Both the position numbers and the translations under genes were made by a program. The notes below the pieces were generated by a model. That model saw nothing but the letters and a program-made list of their open reading frames with translations. It searched no databases and was not told the origin of the DNA. A DNA stretch of 64,000 nucleotides, taken from NCBI GenBank assembly GCA_002898255.1, contig BEIE01000002.1:62001-126000 (forward strand), in the 5' to 3' direction. This document shows, in pieces, positions 54,813 through 64,000 of this stretch; positions within the stretch are counted from its first letter, which is position 1, and each line of letters begins with the position of its first letter. Source of the stretch: a bacterium HR28 (GTDB taxonomy: Bacteria; Chloroflexota; Chloroflexia; Thermomicrobiales; Thermomicrobiaceae).

Positions 54813-57470
54813 ATGACCAACAGCGTACCGTCCACCGAGCCGCGGACCCGTCGATCGCGAATGCGTGAGGCAGAGGAACTCGTCCCCTCACGTCGACAGT
54901 ATCTTCGCCTCAAGGCCCAATACCCCAATGCCATCCTGCTCTACCGGCTCGGCGATTTCTATGAGGCGTTCGATCAGGACGCTGAGATTGTCGCCCGTGA
55001 CGCTCGCATCACGCTTACCTCGCGCTCTTTCGGGCGCAACGGCCGTGTCCCGATGGCTGGAATCCCCCACCACGCGCTTCACCACTATCTCGGGAGACTG
55101 CTCGCCGCCGGTCACACCGTCGCCATTGCCGAGCAGCTGAGCGAGCCGGGGCGTGGACTCGTCGAGCGTGCCGTCACGCGCGTCCTTACACCGGGGACGG
55201 TCGCCGAAGCTGCCCTTCTCCCCGCTACTGAGAATTGCTATCTCGCTGCTGTTGCTTTCCTAGGAGATCGCATCGGCCTGGCGTGGGTCGATGTCAGTAC
55301 CGGCGAGTTCGCGACCATGGAACTCGCCGGCCGAGACCGGATGGAACTCCTTGCCGAAGAGTTCGCCCGCCTCGCACCAGCCGAGTGCCTTGTTCCCGAG
55401 ACCTTCGAGGGAACGCTTCCACCCGCAGGCCGTCTCACTCGCCTCGAACCGTGGCACTTCGACCCCGACCGTGCCGCCCAACGCCTCCGTACGCTCTTCG
55501 GCGTCCAATCGCTCGCACCCTTCGGCTGCGAGCATGCTCCCGCTGCCCTCGCAGCCGCTGGTGCGATTGTCGCCTATCTCGAACGAACGAATCCCTCCCT
55601 TGTGTCCCTGCTTACCAGCCTGCGCACAGAGCTCCCCGCGTACCGCGTCGGACTGGACGCGGCAACGCGCCGCAACTTGGAACTCACCAGGAGCTTGCGT
55701 ACCGGTGGAACACGCGGCAGTCTGCTTGGGATCCTCGACCTCACCTGCACGCCGATGGGAGCTCGCGCGCTCCGCCGTCTTGTCAGCGAGCCCATCCGTG
55801 ACCTCGTCGAACTCCGTCGCCGCCAGGACTTTGTCGCCACACTCGTCGCGAGCCCCGAACTCCGTCATCGGCTAGCCCAGATCCTGCTCGGTGCTGGCGA
55901 TCTGGAGCGGCTGACAAGCCGGATCGTGCAGGGTACCGCCTCTGTCCGCGACTTCCTCACCCTGCGTCAGGCACTCGCGACTGCCGAGGCGCTCGTGGGT
56001 ACGCTCCGGGCTACCTCACATGAGCCGTTACGGGCCTTCGCCGAGACGGCTGGTTCCTGTAACGACTTGGCCGCACTCTTGGAACGAGCGATCGTCGAAG
56101 ATGAAGAGGGTGCGCGAATCCGTCCCGGCTTCTGTCCGGAACTCGATGCCGAACTCGCTGCCATCCAGGAGACACGCCGCTTCCTTGCAACGCTCGAGCA
56201 GCGCGAACGCGAACGCACCGGTATTCGCTCGCTCAAGGTCGGATACAATAAGGTGTTCGGGTACTACATTGAGGTCACGCGCCCCCACCTCCACCGGGTT
56301 CCGCCCGAGTACGTGCGGAAACAGACAGTCGCAACAGGTGAGCGCTTCATAACTCCGGAACTCAAGGACGCGGAAGCGCGACTCCTCGCGGCCGAAGCGC
56401 GGATCGCCGCACTCGAGCGTTCCGCGCTCGAGCGACTGACGCGCGAGGTTACCTGCCGCACTGGAGCAGTGTTGCATCTTGCTCGTTGGATCGCACAGCT
56501 CGATGCCTTTCGCGCTCTCGCGGAAGTGGCAGCACGGTACGGCTGGGTACGCCCAGAATTGGAGGAGAGCGACACGCTTGAGATCATAGGCGGTCGCCAC
56601 CCGGTCGTCGAAGCAACGCTCGACGACCACCCCTTCGTTCCCAACGACTGCCAGCTCGGCGGGGAGGGACCACAAATACTCCTGGTCACTGGTCCCAACA
56701 TGGGTGGCAAGAGTACGTATCTGCGCCAGGTGGCCCTGATCGTGCTTCTTGCGCAAATCGGCTCCTTCGTCCCCGCCCAACGCGCGCGGATCGGTCTTGT
56801 CGACCGTATCTTCAGTCGCATCGGCGCCCATGACGATCTCCCCGGAGGCCAGAGCACGTTTATGGTTGAGATGATCGAGACGGCAACCATCCTCCGCCAG
56901 GCCACTCGACGCAGTCTTGTGATCCTCGACGAGGTTGGACGTGGCACCGCAACGCAGGACGGCCTCGCTATTGCCCGCGCTGTCCTTGAAGATCTCCACG
57001 ATCGCGTCGGTGCCCGCACCCTCTTCGCAACCCACTTTCTCGAACTGACCGCTCTGACCTCCGAACTCCCACGGGTCGCAAACGTCCACGTCGCCGCAAT
57101 CGAGCGCGACGGCCGTGTCGTCTTCCTCTACCGTGTCCTCCCCGGCCCCGCCGACCGCGCATACGGCATCCATGTTGCCCGTCTAGCAGGTCTCCCATCC
57201 TGGGTCGCAGACCGCGCTGAGACACTCCTCAGCGCTCCACCCAGTGCAGTCACCGTTGCGCAGCAAGAGAACGAGCAGCCCTGTTTCGCAGAGGCCCGTG
57301 GTCCTCGTCAGCTTCCGTTACCCGGTTTTCCCGACAGGTCAGCCGCTGCGCAGGCACTTGCTCGAGAACTCCTCGCGCTCGACCTGAACCAGCTCTCGCC
57401 TCGGCAAGCGCTCGACTGGCTCTTTCAGCAGCAGGCACGTCTACGTGGCATCACCACTCTCCAGGCTTGA
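54813..57470 (+). CDS. mutS: DNA mismatch repair protein MutS
   Basis: An 885-residue mismatch sensor. The mismatch-wedging Phe-x-Glu motif is F49-Y50-E51 in RLGDFYEAF. Connector, core and clamp domains follow in normal order. The ATPase domain has Walker A GPNMGGKST at residues 627-635, then GAHDDLPGGQSTFMVEM and LVILDEVGRGTATQDG. Length is normal for MutS1. The ATG follows GGGGGAGGGAAAGG. mutL starts 3 bases after its stop, a classical operon. Confidence 0.97.
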   Translation: MTNSVPSTEPRTRRSRMREAEELVPSRRQYLRLKAQYPNAILLYRLGDFYEAFDQDAEIVARDARITLTSRSFGRNGRVPMAGIPHHALHHYLGRLLAAGHTVAIAEQLSEPGRGLVERAVTRVLTPGTVAEAALLPATENCYLAAVAFLGDRIGLAWVDVSTGEFATMELAGRDRMELLAEEFARLAPAECLVPETFEGTLPPAGRLTRLEPWHFDPDRAAQRLRTLFGVQSLAPFGCEHAPAALAAAGAIVAYLERTNPSLVSLLTSLRTELPAYRVGLDAATRRNLELTRSLRTGGTRGSLLGILDLTCTPMGARALRRLVSEPIRDLVELRRRQDFVATLVASPELRHRLAQILLGAGDLERLTSRIVQGTASVRDFLTLRQALATAEALVGTLRATSHEPLRAFAETAGSCNDLAALLERAIVEDEEGARIRPGFCPELDAELAAIQETRRFLATLEQRERERTGIRSLKVGYNKVFGYYIEVTRPHLHRVPPEYVRKQTVATGERFITPELKDAEARLLAAEARIAALERSALERLTREVTCRTGAVLHLARWIAQLDAFRALAEVAARYGWVRPELEESDTLEIIGGRHPVVEATLDDHPFVPNDCQLGGEGPQILLVTGPNMGGKSTYLRQVALIVLLAQIGSFVPAQRARIGLVDRIFSRIGAHDDLPGGQSTFMVEMIETATILRQATRRSLVILDEVGRGTATQDGLAIARAVLEDLHDRVGARTLFATHFLELTALTSELPRVANVHVAAIERDGRVVFLYRVLPGPADRAYGIHVARLAGLPSWVADRAETLLSAPPSAVTVAQQENEQPCFAEARGPRQLPLPGFPDRSAAAQALARELLALDLNQLSPRQALDWLFQQQARLRGITTLQA

Positions 57471-57473
57471 GAC

Positions 57474-59204
57474 ATGGTATCCCGGCCTGTCGCACCTCGC
57501 CGATCAATCCGCGTCCTTCCCCCAGCAATCGCCGCCCGCATCGCGGCCGGTGAGGTGATCGAACGCCCCGCCTCCGTCGTCAAGGAACTCGTTGAGAATG
57601 CGCTTGATGCCGCTGCTTCTCACATCCGCATCCACATCCGCGGCGCCGGTTTGCTTGAAATCCGCGTCAGTGACGACGGCTACGGCATCCCGCCCGACGA
57701 GCTCCCACTTGCCGTCCAGCGACACGCCACAAGCAAGCTCCCTCACGACGACCTTGAACAGATCGAGACGCTCGGCTTCCGCGGTGAGGCGTTACCGAGC
57801 ATTGCGGCAGTGGCTGAGCTCGCGATCGCCAGCGCAACAGTCGATACACCTTTTGGTCGCCGCCTCACGCTCTCTCGCGGAGAGATCGTCGCTGATGAGC
57901 TGGTCGCCCACCCTCCAGGCACCACCGTCATCGTCCGTCGGCTCTTTGAGAATGTCCCCGCACGCCTTGCCGCCACCCGTAACGAACGCGCCGAGGTCGC
58001 CGAGATCGTCCGCGTCGTACGTCGCCTTGCCATTGCTGCGCCAGCGGTACGCTTTGCACTCTGGCTCGAAGACCGGCTTGCGCTCCAGACAACTGGTACT
58101 GGCGAGCTTTCGACGACGCTCATCGAGCTCTATGGCCCTACCCTTGCGGACGCGCTCCGCTCGCTTGGGCCGCTGGAGGTTGCCGGTGCTCGGCTTACAG
58201 GTCTCGTCTCTAGCCCTGACCTGACACGCTCCAATCGCAACCACCTCCACATCATCGTCAACGGCCGTTGGACACAGCCACGAACTCTCCTCGCCTCCCT
58301 CGAGGCAGCCTACCGTCCGCTTCTCCCACGCGGGCGACATCCTATCCTTGCACTTGTCATCGACGTTGATCCGCGTGCCGTCGACGTCAACATCCACCCG
58401 GCCAAACTGGAAGTGAGGCTGCACGCCGAGCGGGAGATCGGCCAAGCCGCCAGCGAACTCCTGCGCAGCGTCCTCGCCCGTACTCCTCGTCGTTTCGTGT
58501 TCACTCCGCCGACCCAGCTCCTTGATCCCCTCCGCAGCACCGCTGCCGTCAGCGAACCAGACACACAATATGACGAAGAGTCCCCGGACGCGCCAATCGT
58601 CACTCCAGCATTTCCGCCCTTGCAACTTCTCGGACAACTCCAGAAGCGGCTGATCCTCCTTGAGGGGCCAGACGCACTCTATCTCGTCGATCAGCACCGA
58701 GCCCACGAGCGAATCCTTTATGAACGACTGCGTGACGCCCAGGCCACGCAACCCGACCTTGCTGTCCTTCCCGAGCCGATTTTGATCGACGTCCGGCCGG
58801 CCGATGTGGAACGGTTTGCCAGTTGGCTCGATCGTCTCGCCACGCTCGGCTTCCACTGCGAACCGTTCGGCCCTCGCTCCTTCCTCCTTCGCTCGATCCC
58901 GACGCTTCCTGGCGTCGTGCCCGGCTCTGACCCACTAGCCGGTATCGGTGAACCCGAGGAACTTGCGCCCAGCTTGCTTACGCTTCTCGATGAGTCCGAC
59001 GCGAATGAGGACTGGCGCGACCGCTTTCTTGTTCAGCTCGCCTGCCGCACCGCCGTTCGCCGTGGCAGACCGCTCTCCCGTCCAGCCTTGCGTGCGCTCG
59101 TCGAAGCCCTCGGGCAGACCAGCGCGCCGGCAGTATGCCCGCACGGCTCACCAATCGTCCTGCGCGTTGAGGCTGATGCCCTCGCCTCCCAATTCCGCTG
59201 GTGA
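57474..59204 (+). CDS. mutL: DNA mismatch repair protein MutL
   Basis: A 576-residue GHKL ATPase coordinating mismatch repair. N-terminal motifs are AGEVIERPASVVKELVENAL, DDGYGIPPDEL and GFRGEALPSIA. The C-terminal domain carries the metal-binding endonuclease motif DQHRAHERILYE (from Asp406), a variant of DQHAxxExxxxE, and CPHGSP near the end. This indicates a nicking MutL as in organisms lacking MutH. It is co-transcribed with mutS. Confidence 0.96.
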   Translation: MVSRPVAPRRSIRVLPPAIAARIAAGEVIERPASVVKELVENALDAAASHIRIHIRGAGLLEIRVSDDGYGIPPDELPLAVQRHATSKLPHDDLEQIETLGFRGEALPSIAAVAELAIASATVDTPFGRRLTLSRGEIVADELVAHPPGTTVIVRRLFENVPARLAATRNERAEVAEIVRVVRRLAIAAPAVRFALWLEDRLALQTTGTGELSTTLIELYGPTLADALRSLGPLEVAGARLTGLVSSPDLTRSNRNHLHIIVNGRWTQPRTLLASLEAAYRPLLPRGRHPILALVIDVDPRAVDVNIHPAKLEVRLHAEREIGQAASELLRSVLARTPRRFVFTPPTQLLDPLRSTAAVSEPDTQYDEESPDAPIVTPAFPPLQLLGQLQKRLILLEGPDALYLVDQHRAHERILYERLRDAQATQPDLAVLPEPILIDVRPADVERFASWLDRLATLGFHCEPFGPRSFLLRSIPTLPGVVPGSDPLAGIGEPEELAPSLLTLLDESDANEDWRDRFLVQLACRTAVRRGRPLSRPALRALVEALGQTSAPAVCPHGSPIVLRVEADALASQFRW

Positions 59205-59496
59205 CCCACCAAGCCCCGCCGGACCAAGGAACGCAACAGACGCCCCTGCTGAACTCAGCAGGCACACAACCAAAGCGCAGATCCTCAGTGCGCGAAATAC
59301 CCCAAGGTGAAGAAGTACAGACGCCAGGATGCGTATCAGCGTTCCGTAGGTGCGCTGTACGGTCTCGTCTGTCGCTCAACGCTGTCGCGACAGCGCGTCA
59401 GTCCCCATGTGAACAACCAACTCCTGACCTCTCCAAACACATCCCGAAACAATGGATGTGCTGGCCGACCCGATCATTTGGAAGGGAGGGGAAGCG

Positions 59497-60759
59497 TCAC
59501 GCCGTCTCGTCGTATGCTCGGAAAACCGCGACTGCGTTCTGCCCTCCGAAGCCGAAGGCGTTAGCCATAGCGACTCGCACTGGCATCGGCCGCGCCACGT
59601 TTGGGACGTAATCAAGGTCACATTCCGGATCGGGATTTTCCAAGTTAATCGTTGGTGGAACCACCCCGTCACGGATCGCGAGCACACAGACAGCCCCTGA
59701 TACCGCACCGGCTGCCCCGACCAGGTGCCCAATCATGCTCTTCGGCGAACTAATTGCCACGCGATAGGCATACTCACCGAACACTGCCTTGATCGCTTTG
59801 GTCTCCGTGACATCATTGAGCGGCGTCGACGTTCCGTGAGCGCAGATGTAGTCCACGTCTTCGGGTTGGATCTGGGCGTCCCGCAATGCCAGGCGCATCG
59901 CTCGTGCGGCACCAAGGCCATCGGGATCTGGGGCGCTGATGTGGTACGCGTCGCCGGTCACTGCCCCACCGGCGAGCTCGCAATAGATCCGCGCGCCGCG
60001 TCGCCGCGCGTGTTCCTCAGTCTCGAGCACCATCACCGCGCACCCTTCGCCGAACACGAACCCGTCACGATCACGATCGAACGGTCGACTTGCCTTCTGG
60101 GGCTCCTCGTTCCGGCGCGAGAGTGCGCCCATGTTGGCAAAGGCCGTCACTGCAACCGGCGTAATCCCGGCCTCTGTGCCTCCAGCGATCATGACATCGA
60201 CCTCACCCAGCCGGAGCAGACGCAGCGCATCGACAAAGGCCTGCGTGCCCGCTGCACACGCCGCAACCGACGCCATGATCGGCCCCGTGATCCCGTAGAC
60301 GATCGAGATCTGGCAGGCAGCCATGTTTGGCGCGAACATCGGCACGAAAAAGGGGCTCACCCGATTGGGACCCCGCTGGTAGAACGTCACGACTTCGCGC
60401 TCCATCGTCTGGATGCCGCCGCCTCCGGTGTTTAGCATCACACCGATCCGGTCAGCATTCTCGCGTGTGATCTGGAGCCCTGCATCACGGATCGCCTCTC
60501 CGGCAGCAGCAACCGCAAACTGCGAGAAACGATCCATCCGGCGAGCTGCTTTGAAGTCCATGAACTCTCGCGGATCAAAACCCTTTACTTCAGCTGCGAT
60601 CTGGACTTCAAGGTTGCTGGGATCAAAGCTCTGGATTCGGTCGATCCCCGACTCGCCAGCCAAAAGCCGGCGCCAGAGCGTCGGGACGTCCAACCCGAGT
60701 GGCGTGATCGCCCCGAGTCCGGTCACCACGACGCGGTGCACAGTCGCCCCCTCGTCCAC
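59497..60759 (-). CDS. fabF: 3-oxoacyl-ACP synthase II
   Basis: A 420-residue thiolase-fold condensing enzyme extending acyl-ACP with malonyl-ACP. The active-site cysteine is Cys168 in ASVAACAAGTQAF. The two histidines are in CAHGTSTPLNDVTETK and SPKSMIGHLVGAAGA. RVVVTGLGAITPLG begins the protein. The GTG start at 60759 lies 4 bases after the fabD stop, so the two are translated as a unit. fabG and acpP are not here. Confidence 0.95.
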   Translation of the reverse strand: MDEGATVHRVVVTGLGAITPLGLDVPTLWRRLLAGESGIDRIQSFDPSNLEVQIAAEVKGFDPREFMDFKAARRMDRFSQFAVAAAGEAIRDAGLQITRENADRIGVMLNTGGGGIQTMEREVVTFYQRGPNRVSPFFVPMFAPNMAACQISIVYGITGPIMASVAACAAGTQAFVDALRLLRLGEVDVMIAGGTEAGITPVAVTAFANMGALSRRNEEPQKASRPFDRDRDGFVFGEGCAVMVLETEEHARRRGARIYCELAGGAVTGDAYHISAPDPDGLGAARAMRLALRDAQIQPEDVDYICAHGTSTPLNDVTETKAIKAVFGEYAYRVAISSPKSMIGHLVGAAGAVSGAVCVLAIRDGVVPPTINLENPDPECDLDYVPNVARPMPVRVAMANAFGFGGQNAVAVFRAYDETA

Positions 60760-60763
60760 TTAC

Positions 60764-61717
60764 TCACGGTTCAAACCCCAAATCGCGCATCGAATAGGCT
60801 TCGGCATCACGTTGGATCTTCCGCACAAGTCCGGTTAAGACCTGTCCCGGCCCGACCTCAAGGAACGTCGTCACTCCGCGGTTCGCCATCTCTCGCACAC
60901 TGGAGGTCCACTGTACTGGCTGCGCCACCTGACAAGCGAGTTCCCGGCGAATCTCCTCGACCGTCGACAAAATCTTCCCTGTCACGTTGGCCACGATCGG
61001 AATGTCCGGCTCCCGCAGCGGAATACGGGCAAGGAGTTCCGCCAGCGCTTGGGCCACCCGCTCCATCAGCGGCGAGTGCGACGCGACCGTAACGCCAAGG
61101 CGCACCACACGTTTCGCACCACGTTCTTGGGCCAACTCCATCGCACGCTGCAGCGCACGCTCCTCACCCGAGATCACCAGTTGTCCCGGGGAGTTGTCGT
61201 TAGCCACGACCACAAGCCCCATTTCACTCGCCTGCCGGCAGACGTCTTCCAGCGCCTCCCGCGCAAGGCCAATGACCGCCGCCATCCCCCCTGGTCGCTC
61301 GAGACTCGCCTCTCGCATCAGTCGGCCACGCTCGCGCACCAAGCGTAAAGCGTCCTCGAACCGCAAAGCGTTCGCGGCCACCAGCGCGGTGAATTCGCCC
61401 AAACTATGGCCAGCGACGATGGTCGGTTGCAGAGACGCGCCCAACTCCCGCAAACGCTCGCGTAACGCCTCGAGGTATGCCAAGCTGACTGTCAGGATCG
61501 CCGGCTGCGCGTTCGCAGTGTCCGCCAGTTCCTCCGCCGGCCCCTCAAAGCACAGGCGACGCAACGGCATTCCCAGCACCTCTTCGGCCTGGGCGAAGAT
61601 CCGCCGCGCGGCGTCCGAAATCTGATGTACTCGTTGTCCCATTCCCACATGTTGGCTTCCCTGCCCTGGAAAGAGCAGCGCCAGTCGCCTCTGCAACAAC
61701 CCTCCTAACTCCATCAT
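60764..61717 (-). CDS. fabD: Malonyl-CoA:ACP transacylase
   Basis: A 317-residue enzyme loading malonyl groups on ACP. The nucleophile is Ser105 in VAGHSLGEFTA, and FPGQGSQHVGMG is the N-terminal signature. The catalytic histidine is in VTVASHSPLMERV and FLEVGPGQVLTGLV is near the end. Full length for the family. It is the first gene of the fabD-fabF unit and is transcribed divergently from phoX. Confidence 0.96.
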   Translation of the reverse strand: MMELGGLLQRRLALLFPGQGSQHVGMGQRVHQISDAARRIFAQAEEVLGMPLRRLCFEGPAEELADTANAQPAILTVSLAYLEALRERLRELGASLQPTIVAGHSLGEFTALVAANALRFEDALRLVRERGRLMREASLERPGGMAAVIGLAREALEDVCRQASEMGLVVVANDNSPGQLVISGEERALQRAMELAQERGAKRVVRLGVTVASHSPLMERVAQALAELLARIPLREPDIPIVANVTGKILSTVEEIRRELACQVAQPVQWTSSVREMANRGVTTFLEVGPGQVLTGLVRKIQRDAEAYSMRDLGFEP

Positions 61718-62244
61718 CGCACCTCACCCTCGCCCACCCCGCTGTCTACTGTTGCCGTATCGTAGCACATGCTCGCTCGTTCCGTACCCTTGACCATCTT
61801 CCCGTACCCACCACACAGCATCACCCCAGAATCAGGAGAGATGAAGCATTCCTCCCTCTGTACGCTTCGCTGTCGTATCGATCTCACGCCAACGCGAATG
61901 TGCCAGGTCGTTCTCTCACACAAACCACGAAGGCCTATCTCTGGATCTCGCAACGCGATGTCTCACCTGAGAAAAGGGACGGTCTCACGTCCAGACTACC
62001 CCACTCGCTTCTGGACCGAAGTAATGGCACTCTGCTCCGACCAGCAGCGACACAGCAAACCACGCCCCGGTGGTAATACCCCGGTTCTGCTCGCGCAAAC
62101 AGTCATTCCCAGCGGTGCTCCCTGAGCACTGGCTATGAGTACAGTGGCGACGCGTACGTAACGATTTCTTCACCGATTCCGTTTCTCAGTGCCGTATATC
62201 GATCCTGGCATGAACGCGTGCGGTGCTCGAATAGGAGGTTACCG
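61718..62244. other. Divergent intergenic region fabD-phoX
   Basis: About 530 bases holding the promoters of fabD and phoX. No gene is supported. AGGAGGTTACCG directly before the phoX ATG is a strong ribosome site. Confidence 0.5.
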
Positions 62245-64000
62245 ATGGCCAACCGGTTCACCCTACCACTGACCCCTGCCGTCGCTGCCTGGCTCCAGAA
62301 GTGCCGCTGGGCCTGTGGTGAGAAGTGTTTCACCGACACCTGCAACCACAGTGAGAACAGCACCTTCGAGGCTATCTTGGCGCAGCGATTGAGTCGCCGC
62401 TCGGCTCTCCGCGGTGCCGCGGGTGTCGCCCTCGTCCTCGCCCTCGGCCAAGCAGGGCTCGGTCGTGCCGAGGCCAGTAACCGCGGTCGTCTTACCTTCC
62501 GACCGATCACCCTGAACACCGATGACCAAGTCACGGTCCCCGACGGCTATGCTTCACAGGTAGTCATCCGTTGGGGTGACCCGCTCCACCGCTGGGGGCC
62601 GGAGTTCCGTCTCGATTCGCAGTCGCCGGAGGCGCAAGCCCAACAATTTGGGTACAACGCTGACTTCGTCGGCTTCTTTCCGTTGCCGTTCCGCTCCACC
62701 AGTGCCGCCAACGGCCTCCTCGCCGTAAACCACGAATACACCAACCCCGAGCTGATGTTCCCCAACTACCGCGAGGGCGATCCCGAAGCCTGGCAGGTCG
62801 CGGTAGAGCTCGAGGCCCACGGCGTGACCATCATTGAAATCATGCAGCGTGGTCGCGGGAACTGGGTCTACATCCCAGGCTCGCGCTACAACCGGCGCAT
62901 TACTGGCACCACACGTATCGAACTCACCGGCCCTGCAGCCGGCTCCGATTGGTTAAAGACAAGCGCAGATCCCACCGGTACCATCGTGTATGGCACCCTC
63001 AACAACTGCGCTGGTGGGAAGACCCCATGGGGTACCCTGTTGACCTGCGAGGAGAACTTCCACCAGTACTTCGGCAATCTTGACGGGCTTGACGCGACCG
63101 ATCCGCGCGTCGCGATCCACAAGCGCTATGGTCTTCCCAGCGGGCGCTCCGAGCGCGTTTGGGAGCGCTTCGACCGCCGCTTTGACATTGCCCGCGAGCC
63201 GAATGAACCCTTCCGCTTCGGCTGGGTCGTCGAGATCGACCCCTACGATCCCACCTTTGTCCCCAAGAAACGGACTGCACTCGGTCGCTTTAAGCACGAG
63301 GCCGCGACCGTAGTCATCAACCGAGATGGTCGCGCCGTGGTGTATTCCGGTGACGACGAACGCTTCGAATACGTCTACAAGTTTGTCAGTGACGGCCGCT
63401 TCGATCCCAACAACCGCCAAGCCAACTTCACTCTCCTCGACCGGGGCACGCTCTACGTCGCTCGATTTAACCCAGACGGCACTGGTGACTGGCTTCCACT
63501 TGTCTACGGCGAAGGTCCGCTCACTGAAGCCAACGGCTTCACCTCTCAGGCCGACGTGCTCATCAACACCCGCCGTGCCGCTGACCTTTTGGGCGCCACC
63601 AAGATGGATCGGCCGGAAGATATTGAGACCAACCCGGTCAATGGTCGCGTCTACATCGTCTGCACCAACAATACCCGTCGCAACTGGAACCAGATCGATC
63701 CAGCCAACCCACGCGGCAACAACCGGCACGGACACATCATCGAACTCATCGAGGCCGACGGTGATTACGCCGCCACGCGTTTCACCTGGGAAATCTTCCT
63801 CTTGTGCGGCGATCCGGCGAACCCGGACGACCTCGTTTTCGCAGCTGGCTTCGATCCGAGCCAAATCAGCCCAATCTCTTGCCCAGACAACATCACCTTC
63901 GATGCCTGGGGAAATATGTGGATCGCAACCGATGGCCAACCTGGCACCTTCCGCCGCAACGACGGCATCTATGCTGTCCCCACTTCCGGTAGTGAGCGCG
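62245..64000 (+). CDS. phoX: PhoX-family alkaline phosphatase, 3' end outside the window
   Basis: At least 585 residues; the frame is still open at the right edge. A twin-arginine signal is LSRRSALRGAAGVALVLALG (Arg51-Arg52), preceded by an unusually long, Cys-containing 45-residue N-region. The DUF839/PhoX core is seen in LLAVNHEYTNPELMFPNYRE, GGKTPWGTLLTCEENFHQYF, FGWVVEIDPYDP, TALGRFKHEAA, VYSGDDERFEYVYKFV and RPEDIETNPVNGRVYIVCTN. PhoX enzymes are secreted Ca/Fe phosphomonoesterases used in phosphate scarcity. Start is the ATG after AGGAGGTTACCG. Confidence 0.92.
   Translation, partial: MANRFTLPLTPAVAAWLQKCRWACGEKCFTDTCNHSENSTFEAILAQRLSRRSALRGAAGVALVLALGQAGLGRAEASNRGRLTFRPITLNTDDQVTVPDGYASQVVIRWGDPLHRWGPEFRLDSQSPEAQAQQFGYNADFVGFFPLPFRSTSAANGLLAVNHEYTNPELMFPNYREGDPEAWQVAVELEAHGVTIIEIMQRGRGNWVYIPGSRYNRRITGTTRIELTGPAAGSDWLKTSADPTGTIVYGTLNNCAGGKTPWGTLLTCEENFHQYFGNLDGLDATDPRVAIHKRYGLPSGRSERVWERFDRRFDIAREPNEPFRFGWVVEIDPYDPTFVPKKRTALGRFKHEAATVVINRDGRAVVYSGDDERFEYVYKFVSDGRFDPNNRQANFTLLDRGTLYVARFNPDGTGDWLPLVYGEGPLTEANGFTSQADVLINTRRAADLLGATKMDRPEDIETNPVNGRVYIVCTNNTRRNWNQIDPANPRGNNRHGHIIELIEADGDYAATRFTWEIFLLCGDPANPDDLVFAAGFDPSQISPISCPDNITFDAWGNMWIATDGQPGTFRRNDGIYAVPTSGSER

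Overview
The window is high-GC bacterial DNA with mostly well-spaced genes and several gene-poor stretches. Gene content suggests a thermophilic, monoderm-like Chloroflexota bacterium of the Thermomicrobia type. This is an inference from overall protein character, the unlinked lplA/lplB pair, the many Tat-type leaders and the heavy use of GTG starts; no rRNA or tRNA gene is present to confirm it.

Layout. 0.6-4.4 kb: a nitrilase-superfamily amidase, a Yip1-type membrane protein and a two-gene lipoate-protein ligase. 4.4-9.2 kb: a minus-strand operon of a P-loop ATPase, a MoxR/ChlI-like AAA+ ATPase, a VWA protein and a small unknown. 9.3-10.4 kb: citrate synthase. 10.9-18.4 kb: the most unusual locus, three cysteine-rich proteins that look like tryptophan tryptophylquinone (TTQ) amine dehydrogenase light chains, each beside a membrane-anchored beta-propeller protein. 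One propeller is fused to a MauE domain, and a MauD-like thioredoxin and a membrane protein follow. An ECF sigma factor and a DoxX-type gene broken by an amber codon come next. 20.7-26.8 kb: a SWIM protein, a Uma2-type protein, dihydrolipoamide dehydrogenase, a CPA2 antiporter and ManA. 27-31.3 kb: a minus-strand catabolic operon (FAH hydrolase, VOC dioxygenase, alcohol dehydrogenase, amidohydrolase). 32.9-36.4 kb: a stand-alone CARF-HEPN (Csm6/Csx1-like) gene, a small Cys-phosphatase-like gene behind a stop-interrupted ORF, and what may be a Cas1 C-terminal remnant. 36.9-39.8 kb: a lipoprotein and an M48 peptidase. 40-48.5 kb: a GarR-type reductase, an HsdR_N-like protein with a decayed paralogue, a duplicated scrap of a HAD gene, an ABC binding protein, a chemoreceptor and the intact HAD gene. 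48.6-54.4 kb: an amine oxidase, a formate/nitrite transporter lying between remnants of CtaG and of haem-copper oxidase subunit I, an aminotransferase and a small membrane protein. 54.8-64 kb: mutS-mutL, fabD-fabF and a 3'-truncated phoX.

How the genes may work together. Lipoate ligase and dihydrolipoamide dehydrogenase serve 2-oxoacid dehydrogenase or glycine-cleavage complexes, which feed citrate synthase. The TTQ-like cluster would act outside the membrane: light chains exported by Tat, disulfides handled by MauD/MauE, and propellers tethered to the membrane. No MauG or amicyanin gene is visible, so cofactor maturation and electron acceptor are unknown. Several loci show decay (cas-like, oxidase, restriction-like, DoxX). 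Many strong hairpins after genes lack a T-tract.
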